Shown here one piece after another: positions 22,218 through 31,831 of a stretch of 64,000 bases of DNA. Each line of letters opens with the position of its first letter. Position 1 is the stretch's first letter. The notes below the pieces were generated by a model that worked only from the letters and a program-made list of their open reading frames with translations, ran no database searches and was not told the DNA's origin. Both the position numbers and the translations under genes were made by a program. Origin of the DNA: Macrosoma leucophasiata (lineage: Eukaryota; Arthropoda; Insecta; Lepidoptera; Hedylidae); the NCBI GenBank assembly GCA_036365455.1, contig JAWQUS010000008.1, forward strand, positions 16,351,501 to 16,415,500, read 5' to 3'.

Positions 22218-22521
22218 ATTTTTATTAAAGAAAAATGGAAAGAAAAAATATAAAACAATTATTAAGGGTAAAAGCGACTTCTTTACGATATTCAATAAAC
22301 TGCAAAGTCTATTAAATCGGTTGCCTAACTAGCATAGTTGGCAATAGATGGCGCTGCTGCTACCATAAAGCAATGCAATAAATGTGAAGGAAAGATTTGA
22401 AAAATCGGGCAGGACTTCAGTAGCTCAATTGGAAGAGCGGCTGGACTAGATTCCCAGTAGGCCGCGAGTTCGAGTCTCGCCTGAAGTCAAATTTTTCTTT
22501 CCATTTTTCTTTAATAAAAAT
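22218..22521. repeat. Perfect 30-bp inverted repeat enclosing a tRNA-like gene
   Basis: The left arm 22218-22247 (starting atttttattaaagaaaaatg) and right arm 22492-22521 (ending ctttaataaaaat) are exact reverse complements. They bound a 304-bp unit. The tRNA-like sequence ends two bases before the right arm. No target duplication is obvious. It could be a TIR element that has captured a tRNA. Confidence 0.8.
22413..22489 (+). tRNA. tRNA-like gene, probably a pseudogene or captured tRNA
   Basis: The acceptor strand gacttca (22413-22419) pairs with tgaagtc (22482-22488). The D-arm gctcaattggaagagc, A box tagctcaattgg and T-arm gcgag-ttcgagt-ctcgc (22464-22480) are all present. The body resembles tRNA-Tyr (gagcggtggactgtagatcc in Tyr; gagcggctggactagattcc here), but the GTA anticodon is not preserved. 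With a 7-base loop (ctagatt) the anticodon would be AGA with a mismatch at the base of the stem. An extra C separates the T stem from the acceptor. The fold is good but defective, so function is doubtful. Confidence 0.45.
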
Positions 22522-22857
22522 AAAACTTATATAATAATTAAAACAACATTGCCAGTTATTGTAAAAACGTTAGTAACATTTACAACATGGCGATATTCCA
22601 ACCATAGAGAACAATGGAAAGTAGAGATAAGAGTACGTTGAAAACGTAAAAAAAAATACAAAACTTCCCCCATTTTGTAAGAGCTTAATGGTACTTACTA
22701 GTTTCGAGAGTTTCATTTTTTTTTAAATTGAAATAAAAAATAAGTAAATTTCAATTTTTGACTTGGGTGGTGGTAGTTACCAAATATACTGTCGATCAGA
22801 GTCTTGGCCTCCAATACTAGTAGAATACGCCATTTATGTCGGTTATGCGCTGTCTCT
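22522..22857. other. No recognised feature
   Basis: AT-rich spacer between two inverted-repeat elements. Confidence 0.5.
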
Positions 22858-24767
22858 CGCCAAAGAAATTAGCACAGAAGAAAAATAAAAATCGGACCAC
22901 GCATTAAAAAGACGATCAATCATATAAAAGTACACCTTGAATCGATATCGTCCTCCTCTTTCGTTTTTTGTCCATTGAAAGTAAAAATAAATTAAATCCA
23001 ATTTCCTTCAACCTTAATCAAATAAACAAGTACTGATATTAAATTTTGTTACAGTAATTTTTGAAAATCTTTCCTCAAAGTAGAACACGGACGTTAAGGT
23101 GAAACGAAGTACACGAAAGAATCTATTATATCTTTTGTTTTATAATCGTATAGGTATTATGTATTTTCGTTATCGTAAGAGTTTCTTGCCCGTTCTTCTC
23201 TGCCGGCGTAATCGAACGGGCGGATCTTTGGCAATAAATGACTATTGCTTCATCTTCTGCCAAACCATGTACTTTATTTCATCACCCGCTCGAGTTCCCA
23301 CCTACAGACGCCCACAAACACGTATAACATATCGGCTTATGGAAAGACACGCATACAAAACTACCTAGATGTCCTAGATGTCCTGACTGGAGAGGCCTCC
23401 TGCCGACATATATATATAATACTACGTATAGAATGGACACTTCGACGTCCCGCCCGATTGCCTGCATCACTCAACCCCTTCCCCTCTTATGGGCGACGGT
23501 TGGTATTTTGTACGTGATACGCATACAGGTGCGCGCGTAAATACACGTCACTGATTGATGTCTGTGTAATAGAAACCAAATCAAGCGTTTGTATGGAATT
23601 TTGGCGGAGTGTCCGCGGTGTGGTTATTACACAACGCTAGTTCTCATCTATCGCCGTTGTCATCTGTATACTATGAAAATAATAAATATTTGATAAAAAT
23701 GTGGATAAATTTGGATGGAAAATGTGGGTCATACTAGATGCGATAAAAAGGGTAAAATTTAAACCAATGTCAACTATTCAAATCAACGAATACCAATTAC
23801 AATTTAAAAGCGGGAACATATATTAGATTGGAGCAGTCATTTGATGTTGACAGTCAACGCGCTGAGCAATTGCATACAAATTTTTGAACAATTTTGACGT
23901 TTAACGATATATAGGTATCGATAACTGTCAAATTTTGCTTGCGAAGTGCAATTCCTTATTCGTATTCGATTTGATGAAGGCGTCGCGACAAGACGACCCA
24001 ATCACCCTGTAGTGGAGAAGAATACTTCCGCTAGTGCAGACAGTGAGCCAAACAATTACACTTAAACCATTCCAATAGAGCGATTGTGAATATAATAACG
24101 CGAGATGGGCAGCAGCATCCCGCGATAAAACTACCGCGTGGCGATTATGGCATATTCTCCCCTAATGACGTACAACACTGCTGTTGTAGGCATTTTTGGG
24201 CAAGGCTTGGTTACGTTAACTGACAACTGGAATCCATCGATTAGTTCACATTTACGAAATAGCCAGAGGCCTTAATACGGATGCGATGGAGCAAAGATTC
24301 GATTATGTTGCGTGCTAGTTAATACGGCAAACATGGTACCTAATCGAAACGTGACAACGTTTTCGCACAAATGTACGCAATTGTGAATGTCATTATTCTT
24401 AGTAGTATACAAAATAAATCACCAATATGTAGCACTTATCTTTTTTCCACAAAACATCTTTCTGTACGCCCGTCTATCATCACGATGTATCTCATGAACC
24501 GTGACAGATAAGAAGTTGATACCTAACGTCCATTTTCTAAGGAAAGAATCTTCAAAAATCACTGTTACGTAATTTAATATGAGTATTACTTTGTTTATTC
24601 AATTTCGGTGATTAAGGTTGAAGGAAATTGGCTTCAATTTATTTATACTTTCAATGGATAAAAAGAGGAATAGGAGGAGGTTATCGATTCCACGTGTACT
24701 TCTTTATGATGGACCACGCACATCTTTTTACTGCGTGGTCCTATTGTGCTAATTTGTTTGGCACCGA
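22858..24767. mobile_element. 1.9-kb element with about 240-bp inverted arms
   Basis: The left arm 22858-23100 and right arm 24521-24767 are diverged reverse complements. Shared words are aattagcacaatag/aattagcacagaag, accacgca, ccattgaaagta, ccaatttccttcaaccttaa and ggacgtta. The interior has no convincing long frame. It contains element G copy 2 (23410-23617) and a LINE-like scrap near 24125. This fits a fold-back or long-TIR DNA transposon whose own gene is gone. Confidence 0.7.
23410..23617 (-). mobile_element. Element G, copy 2 (internally shorter)
   Basis: Reverse orientation relative to 15371-16160. One end is aatactacgtatagaatgga with cacttcgacgtcccg; the other is attttggcggagtgtccgc, preceded by gtcactgattgatgtctgtg, which also matches copy 1. 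The 100-bp middle (cccttcccctcttatgggcg) is unrelated to the long AT-rich middle of copy 1. Confidence 0.65.
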
Positions 24768-24880
24768 TTCAAAGGAGACGGTCCAAATTTCGACGCTTGT
24801 TTAATTATGTACCAGGTGCAAAAAAACGAAAATATTTTTTTAAATCAAACTCAAATATACATATCCACGAATTCTAATTT

Positions 24881-24885
24881 ATTAC
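24881..24885. repeat. Target site duplication ATTAC, left
   Basis: Identical to 32968-32972 on the other side of the element. Confidence 0.9.
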
Positions 24886-26049
24886 TGTCGGCGACGACCA
24901 CGGACAAAGGTGATAAATGAATGTGTTTGTGTGACAAAGACCAAAAGTGCAAGTGTACGTCAAAGTAGTCTTCGCGTAACGTTTGTAGAAAGTAAATAAC
25001 ATGTATAGATGTATAGCTATGTATAGACATTCTCCTCGTACGATAGTTCTGGATACGATTTAATTCTTTGCCTTATATCAACTTTAAATAATGTTAGTCA
25101 TGTAAGAATTTATTATAGGAAGTCATTTTATATAATTAAACCTCGATCGTGTAAAGGATATAGGCAGGAAACTTAATTTTCTTATTATTTTATGTTTTAT
25201 CATTTTCTTATTTTTACGTATGTTTTAGGTTCCCTTTTTAAATGTACATTTATTTGTGTATTGTTTTCTGATAGAGTAATATTTGTTCTTTGTTTTTATG
25301 TACTTTTTATAATAATTGATCATGGCATTTAAAAGTTATTAAGAAATGTTTAAAGAAATACGCGGAAAATTGTTACATTTTTTATATTTACTTACGAATA
25401 ACTTTTTAGTCTTTTTATGAATGTTAATAAAACTTATGTACAATAATAGAGGAAACTGTAACGGTTGTAAATATGTATAACACATGTATGTAACTATGAG
25501 AATTTTAAAAATAAAGAAAGAAAACCAGGTCAGCCATAGCAAAAAATAAGCACAAATTCGGGCAAAATACGACCAAAAAATGAGGCTCTCTTTACGGTAT
25601 TGTTCGAATAATAGGGCTCAGGGCGAATTCGAAAGTATGACATGGTCTCCAGCAAGTGAAAACAAGTGAAAACAAGTGAAGTAACAAGAAGAAAAAGTGA
25701 ACCTGGAAGACTGGAAGACTGGAAGACCCCAGTGATTCTACGATAGAATTAGGTCGTCGGGGTAGGGTTACCAAGGCTTGGCTGGCCTGCTTTTCGGTCA
25801 TATCACATGTAACCGATTGTTTCTTTACTGAAACACCCCTTCCCCGCACCTCCACCCCTCTCACTGGCGGCGCAGATCCAGACCGGCGTATACTGCCATC
25901 GGTGTCAACACTACGAGCGGGCATCCGGCGCCGGACGGACAATAGGTCCGCCCGTACATTCAAACGCCCGCACATTACGGTCGTGGTGGTTCGCAGGTGC
26001 AGTACGTACGTCACTGCATCATAGCTCGCTAGAAGAGCGCCCCACGACA
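24886..26049 (+). repeat. 5' LTR of the BEL/Pao element
   Basis: 1164 bp, TGTCGGCGACG...CCCACGACA. I compared it by eye with 31804-32967 and saw no difference in length or base. It should hold the promoter and polyadenylation signals: AATAAA words occur near 25428 and 25512, but the R region cannot be fixed from sequence alone. It has a short tandem of aacaagtgaa near 25660 and ctggaagact three times near 25705. Confidence 0.95.
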
Positions 26050-26054
26050 TCTGC

Positions 26055-26072
26055 TGGTCCTTCGAGCCGGAT
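26055..26072 (+). other. Primer binding site, tRNA-Tyr
   Basis: TGGTCCTTCGAGCCGGAT, five bases after the LTR, is the complement of the 18 terminal bases of insect tRNA-Tyr as I recall them (ATCCGGCTCGAAGGACCA). Reverse transcription would be primed here. Confidence 0.8.
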
Positions 26073-26113
26073 CTTCGTGTTGAACACCAGACCTACGGAC
26101 TACCGCCGCCGCC

Positions 26114-29100
26114 ATGCCAGTCACCAGGAGCCACCGAGGAAATTCACCAGCGGACCGGCCGGCTGCACCCCGCGCCACAGAAGAGACTCCAGAGACTACG
26201 GAATCTTCAGGAACGACGGAATCTTCAGGAACAACGGGATCTTCGAGCACCAACACGGAGGGAATACTCACCACATCATACGAATCAAGAGTGACATCGG
26301 GAACAGAGACCAAAGAAGACTCTGTGGTGGCTGCTCCTGCCGCTTCTGCTGCTCCTGCTGCCCCTATTGCACCGACTACGACGGCAACGGGAAATAAGAC
26401 GCGCTCTACGAAGACAACAAGGCGTCGAGAATTGGAAGCCAAAATGGAATTGGCGCGTCGTCAATTGGAAGAAGCAAAGGCAGCTGCAGCACTAGCCCAG
26501 AGTCAATGGGAGCTGGTCCAGATTGAGAACGAAGATTCCGACATCGAACAAGAAAAAGATTGGGAGTCGAACGTCCAGACGTGGGTGCAGTCGACGGTGG
26601 ACAGGGTGTCCGGGAAGGGGCATCAAGGAGATGTGCCCGGGGAGGGGCACCGGCAGGAACCGTCCGGGAAGGGGCGGGCCAGCCAACCTCCGACGACCAC
26701 CGCCGCCGCAGCCGCCGTCAAGCCAGAAGATCAAGCGGAATCATTAAGAAATGGAAATAAGGAACTTGCGGAGGCCATCGTTAAAGCAATAAGTGTTGCG
26801 CCACGACATGTATCAGCATCGCAACCTAACTACGTGCATGAATTACCCGGCTTCGACGGAAGAAGCGATGAATGGATCGCCTTCAGGACGGTTTATGAAG
26901 ACACCGCACCGCTATTTACGGAAGCACAGAATATGGCGCGGCTGCGGCGGTCTATTAAGGGCACAGCAAGAGAGGCAATCAAGAGCCTGTTATATTCGGA
27001 GTGCCCACCTGAAGAAGTACTAGAAGCCCTTCGTCGAAGATTCGGAAGACCAGAAGCCCTGATCCTGATGGAATTAGAAAAAGTCAAGAGTCTATCCAGG
27101 ATCCATGAAAACGCACGTGACATTTGCGTGTTCGCCAGCCAAGTGAACAACACTGTCGCGACTATACGGGGGCTAAGAAAACCTCAGTACCTGCACTCAC
27201 CAGAGATGGTACGAATCATCGTGAGCAAGATGCCAGCGGTACTGCAATATCGGTGGTACGACTTCGCCGCCGATGCTACGGATCAAGATCCAGACCTGGT
27301 GCAATTGATGAAGTTCCTCAACAGGGAAGCAGACCGATGTGGACCGTACGCGACACAAGAAATTATGCATCAATCGCGTCAGCCTCCACGACGTCAATTT
27401 GCACACGCCGCTTCGGAACAAACAGAAGAAAAGAAGACCTGTCCACATTGCCAGAACGATCATCACCTACTCGAATGTCGCAAGTTTCTCCAGCTGCCAA
27501 TGAAGGAACGATGGGACGCCGCTGTCAAGTCAAGATTGTGTTTCAAATGTCTCCAAGGACGACATCGTAAAGAAACATGCCGACGTCCTCCATGCAAGGT
27601 GTGCAAGCGATGGCATCACTTCGTGCTTCATGAAGACCGCGGGGATGTCCCGAAGCCCGAAGAGAAAAAGGAAATTGCGAACAACGTCATGTTATCAGTG
27701 AACACGGCAAGGACAGCCAAGGCGTACTTGAAGATGGCTCCCGTTGAACTGTATGGACCAAGAGGAACTACCCAAGTCTTGGCGTTGCTAGATGAGGGAT
27801 CAACCGTCACGCTGCTCGATGCCACGGTTGCAAGGCAGATTGGCCTCAAGGGACCCGTGGAAGCACTCACTCTGGAAACGGTGGGAGGAAAGACCATCAC
27901 CAAAGGAGACTCCATGAGAGTAAGCGTGAAGATAAAAGGATTGCATCAGACAAAGAAAAGAAGTATTTCTGGGGCACGAACCATAGACAACATTAACCTG
28001 ACGCCTCAGAAACTAGACAAGAAAAGAATAGAAGAATGCGCTCATCTCAAGTCAATGACGGACCAGTTATATTATGAAGGAGAGTCACCCAAGCTATTGA
28101 TCGGACAAGACAATTGGGAGCTCATCGTGTCCAGAGCCACACGCAAAGGGAAAAGAGGTCAACCCGTAGCATCATTGACCTACCTCGGGTGGGTGCTACA
28201 CGGGTCCGATGGAACGAGACCAGTGAACTTCGTAACCTGCGCGCACGTATCTTCAAAGGAGGAAGAATTAGAGAAGATCGTCAAAGAACACTTCGCCGTG
28301 GAATCATTAGGAATCCAGCCACGCCGACCGACGACAGATATGGAAGAAAAGGCTCTGGCAATTTTAGAAGAAACCACAAGAAAACTGGACGATGGGCGCT
28401 TCGAGACCGGCTTGCTCTGGAAGAACAAAGAAGGAACCATGCCAGATAACTACAGACAAGCCGAAAACAGATTGAAGAACATCGAAAGGAAATTGGACGG
28501 GAACACGGCATTGAAGCAGGAATACGAAGCACAAGTGAAGAATCTTCTCGACAGCGGCTATGCCGAAGAAGTACAACACGAATCCGCATCGAAGAAGAAA
28601 TGGTACCTGCCCCATTTCGCCGTGACACACCCCACCAAGAAGAAGATAAGGCTGGTCTTTGATGCTGCTGCCAAGTGCCAAGGGAAGAGCCTCAACGACG
28701 AGTTGCTGCCGGGACCAGATCTGTTGCAGTCACTATTTGGAGTACTTCTGCGGTTCCGCCAGAAACCAATCGCTGTGGTAGCAGATATCAAAGAGATGTT
28801 TCTGCAGGTGAAAATGCGGGAAGAAGATCGAGACAGCCTTCGATTTCTATGGAGGGGAGACCAGCGAAGTGGAACACCGAAGGAGTATAGAATGACATCG
28901 GTCATCTTCGGCGCCGCCTGTTCCCCGAGTGCTGCTATCTTCGTGAAGAACAAGAATGCGACTGAACATCAAGAAGAATATCCCGAAGCAGCACGAGCCA
29001 TCGAACGTAATCATTACATGGATGATTACCTACACAGCTTCGGGACAAGTCAAGAAGCAGTCGAGATAGCCAGCCAAGTGAGCCTGATCCACAAGAAGGC

Positions 29101-31831
29101 CGGGTTCGAGCTGAGGGGCTGGGCTTCTAACGATGAAGAAGTTTTGAAGACACTCACCCCAGAAGAAAACAGCAAAGAAGTAGAGTTGGGGACTAAAGAA
29201 GAGAAGACATTGGGTTTGAGATGGTTCACCAAAGGCGACGAGATCGGGTTCAGAACGTGTCTTCGCAATATACATGAAGAGGTGGTCGAACAGAAGAGAG
29301 TGCCAACCAAACGAGAAGTCACCAGCGCCGTGATGTCAACATTCGATCCATTGGGGCTAGCATCGCCAGTGCTCATCCAAGGCAAGAAACTCATTCAGAG
29401 TATATGGAGGAGCGGCGTCGGATGGGACGACAACATCATAGAAGAAGACAACAAGATTTGGTCAGACTACCTAGACAGCCTGCAGCTACTAAAGGATCTT
29501 CGGGTACCAAGGCGCGTCACGCAGTCCAACACCGAGGGGGAGCTTCACGTTTTCGTCGACGCGAGTGAAGAAGCCTACGCCTGCGCGATCTACCTGAGGC
29601 AACGCGACGAAGACGGCGGACATCGAGTGACACTTTTAGCGGGCAAAGCTAGAGTCACTCCCCTGAAACCGGTGTCCATTCCAAGGCTGGAGCTGCAAGC
29701 TGCGCTACTGGGATCCAGAATGGCGCGGTCGATTGAAGAGGAGCTGGACATCATGGTCGCCAAGAAAGTCTATTGGAGCGACTCCAGCACAGTCCTAGCA
29801 TGGATCAAATCAGACCCTAGGACCTTCAAGCCGTTCGTAGCACATCGTTTGGCGGAAATCGAAGACACAACGAAACCTCAAGAATGGCGCTGGGTACCTA
29901 CGGCTCAGAACCCAGCTGACGACGCGACGAGGAACGTACCCAGAGACTTCGGGAGCGACCATAGATGGTTCCACGGACCTGCGTTCCTGGCACTAGAAGA
30001 GGAGGATTGGCCGAAGCCGCGCACCATCAAGACAGAGCCCACCGGCGAAGAAAAGGAGAAGCCGATTGTGGGAACTACGAAGATCGTCGACAAACACCCG
30101 ACACCGGACCCAGTCAGGTTCTCCTCCTGGACCCGGTTGGTGAGGACAACTGCAAGAGTGCTTCAGTTCGTCGACCTGTGCCGAAAGAAGAAGCTGCCAG
30201 TGAACGTATCCCGCAAGTCTGAGCGTCAAGATCCTACCTGGAAAAGTAACAAGAAAAAAGCCAAGGTAGCCATGAAGCCCGTGAACAAGAAGACCCAAGA
30301 AAGAAGATTGATTCCCCTTGAACCCGACCAAATGAAGACTGCTGATAAGATTTTATTACGAAGAAGCCAAGAAGAGAGCTTCCATGAAGAAGTACGCTGC
30401 GTCGAGAAGATGAAACCATTCGAGAGGAACAGCAAACTTAAGAAACTAGATGTCGTCATAGAAGATGGATTACTACGACTCCGAGGAAGAATCGACGCAG
30501 CGAGACATGTCCGGCAAGACAAGAGACCTGTGGTGCTAGACAGCAAGCACTACATCACCAGATTGCTCATCGCACACTACCACGAAGAGTTCAACCATGG
30601 CAACCACGCGACGGTGATCAACGAGTTGAGGCAGCGCTACTGGATCCTGGGGCTACGATCTGCAGTGAGATCGACGGTTCATCGGTGTCAGTGGTGCAAA
30701 GTGTACCGCGGCACGCCACAGCTTCAGCCGATGGGGAATCTCCCGCTGGAGCGACTACGACATGGAGAACCACCATTCACATGCACCGCCGTAGACTACT
30801 TCGGGCCTATGATCGTCACGGTAGGCCGACGTCATGAAAAGAGATGGGGCGCCCTGTTCACGTGCCTCACAACTAGAGCCGTTCACGTCGAGCTAGCAGC
30901 GTCTCTGTCAACGGACTCCATGATTCTGGCGCTGCGACGGATGACTGCGAGACGGGGAATGCCAAGGACGATCTTCAGCGACAACGGTACGAACTTCGTG
31001 GGGGCCAACAAAGAACTTCAAGAAGCCTTCGCCAGCCTCAACAAAGATGACCTCATCACCGCTGCAGAACGTATGAGCATCAAGTGGAAGTTCATACCAC
31101 CTGGAGCTCCGAACATGGGGGGAGCATGGGAACGCCTGGTCCGGTCCATCAAAACGGCCCTGGCGGTGACCCTCAAGGAAAGACACCCCAGAGAAGAGGT
31201 TCTACATACACTGCTGCTAGAGGCGGAGCATCTGGTGAACTCGAGACCGCTTATAGAAGCCGATGAAGACACTGAAGAAGGTGCCCTCACTCCCAACCAC
31301 TTCCTAATTGGGAGATCCTGCGGCACCCGACTGGGAACTTTCACCGACGACGACCTCACCGACCGGCGTGCATGGAGAGTAGCTCAGCGACTGACCGACC
31401 ACTTCTGGAGCAGATGGGTGAAAGAGTACCTTCCAACTCTGATCCCGAGAAGAATCGACGCGAGGGCAGCTACGAGAGACCTGCAGTGTGGAGACACAGT
31501 CCTCATAGTGGACTCCACGCTGCCACGAGGAACCTGGCCGAGAGGCGAGGTGGTCCGAACCTACCCAGGACCCGACGGGCGCACTCGAGTACTAGAAGTG
31601 CGCACTACCGGGGGCGTGCTGAAGCGCCCCAGCTCCAAGCTGGTGCTACTGGTGCCAGCACAGCGCGACAAGGAGCGGACAACCGTCGAGATCGACGGCA
31701 GAGCATCGACCAGCGAGCCAGACTGCGGGGAGGCAGCCATCGCGCCGAGTCGAGAGCACCGAGTCGCCGGGCCAGGAGTTGGTGCTTCGCACGAGGGGGA
31801 GGATGTCGGCGACGACCACGGACAAAGGTGA
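26114..31831 (+). CDS. gag-pol: BEL/Pao gag-pol polyprotein, 1905 residues
   Basis: One uninterrupted frame. The N-terminus is Ser/Thr/Glu/Ala-rich (to about 100), followed by a charged helical stretch. A Pao-type gag domain (DUF1759) spans about 240-390, starting at LPGFDGRSDEW. Zinc knuckles follow at C443 (CPHC) and C476 (CFKC...H...C). The protease-like domain has LLDEGS with D560. RT has D891 (VADIKEMF) and YMDD with D970/D971. RNase H has D1149, E1193 and D1223. The integrase HHCC zinc finger is at about 1487-1525, with catalytic D1561 (VDYFGP), D1623 (FSDNGT) and E1673 (GAWERL). A C-terminal DUF5641-like region covers about 1730-1860. No key residue is missing. The stop codon lies 28 bases inside the 3' LTR, so the frame runs through the polypurine tract. 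GC content and codon use differ sharply from the flanks. Confidence 0.97.
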   Translation: MPVTRSHRGNSPADRPAAPRATEETPETTESSGTTESSGTTGSSSTNTEGILTTSYESRVTSGTETKEDSVVAAPAASAAPAAPIAPTTTATGNKTRSTKTTRRRELEAKMELARRQLEEAKAAAALAQSQWELVQIENEDSDIEQEKDWESNVQTWVQSTVDRVSGKGHQGDVPGEGHRQEPSGKGRASQPPTTTAAAAAVKPEDQAESLRNGNKELAEAIVKAISVAPRHVSASQPNYVHELPGFDGRSDEWIAFRTVYEDTAPLFTEAQNMARLRRSIKGTAREAIKSLLYSECPPEEVLEALRRRFGRPEALILMELEKVKSLSRIHENARDICVFASQVNNTVATIRGLRKPQYLHSPEMVRIIVSKMPAVLQYRWYDFAADATDQDPDLVQLMKFLNREADRCGPYATQEIMHQSRQPPRRQFAHAASEQTEEKKTCPHCQNDHHLLECRKFLQLPMKERWDAAVKSRLCFKCLQGRHRKETCRRPPCKVCKRWHHFVLHEDRGDVPKPEEKKEIANNVMLSVNTARTAKAYLKMAPVELYGPRGTTQVLALLDEGSTVTLLDATVARQIGLKGPVEALTLETVGGKTITKGDSMRVSVKIKGLHQTKKRSISGARTIDNINLTPQKLDKKRIEECAHLKSMTDQLYYEGESPKLLIGQDNWELIVSRATRKGKRGQPVASLTYLGWVLHGSDGTRPVNFVTCAHVSSKEEELEKIVKEHFAVESLGIQPRRPTTDMEEKALAILEETTRKLDDGRFETGLLWKNKEGTMPDNYRQAENRLKNIERKLDGNTALKQEYEAQVKNLLDSGYAEEVQHESASKKKWYLPHFAVTHPTKKKIRLVFDAAAKCQGKSLNDELLPGPDLLQSLFGVLLRFRQKPIAVVADIKEMFLQVKMREEDRDSLRFLWRGDQRSGTPKEYRMTSVIFGAACSPSAAIFVKNKNATEHQEEYPEAARAIERNHYMDDYLHSFGTSQEAVEIASQVSLIHKKAGFELRGWASNDEEVLKTLTPEENSKEVELGTKEEKTLGLRWFTKGDEIGFRTCLRNIHEEVVEQKRVPTKREVTSAVMSTFDPLGLASPVLIQGKKLIQSIWRSGVGWDDNIIEEDNKIWSDYLDSLQLLKDLRVPRRVTQSNTEGELHVFVDASEEAYACAIYLRQRDEDGGHRVTLLAGKARVTPLKPVSIPRLELQAALLGSRMARSIEEELDIMVAKKVYWSDSSTVLAWIKSDPRTFKPFVAHRLAEIEDTTKPQEWRWVPTAQNPADDATRNVPRDFGSDHRWFHGPAFLALEEEDWPKPRTIKTEPTGEEKEKPIVGTTKIVDKHPTPDPVRFSSWTRLVRTTARVLQFVDLCRKKKLPVNVSRKSERQDPTWKSNKKKAKVAMKPVNKKTQERRLIPLEPDQMKTADKILLRRSQEESFHEEVRCVEKMKPFERNSKLKKLDVVIEDGLLRLRGRIDAARHVRQDKRPVVLDSKHYITRLLIAHYHEEFNHGNHATVINELRQRYWILGLRSAVRSTVHRCQWCKVYRGTPQLQPMGNLPLERLRHGEPPFTCTAVDYFGPMIVTVGRRHEKRWGALFTCLTTRAVHVELAASLSTDSMILALRRMTARRGMPRTIFSDNGTNFVGANKELQEAFASLNKDDLITAAERMSIKWKFIPPGAPNMGGAWERLVRSIKTALAVTLKERHPREEVLHTLLLEAEHLVNSRPLIEADEDTEEGALTPNHFLIGRSCGTRLGTFTDDDLTDRRAWRVAQRLTDHFWSRWVKEYLPTLIPRRIDARAATRDLQCGDTVLIVDSTLPRGTWPRGEVVRTYPGPDGRTRVLEVRTTGGVLKRPSSKLVLLVPAQRDKERTTVEIDGRASTSEPDCGEAAIAPSREHRVAGPGVGASHEGEDVGDDHGQR
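31789..31803 (+). other. Polypurine tract
   Basis: gcacgagggggagga directly precedes the 3' LTR. It is the expected plus-strand primer and is also translated as part of gag-pol. Confidence 0.85.

Noticed and set aside
25592..26050. 152-codon minus-strand open frame, repeated at 32510-32968
   Set aside because: It lies inside the LTRs, so the repetition is just the LTR duplication. No motif was recognised and no coding is expected there.
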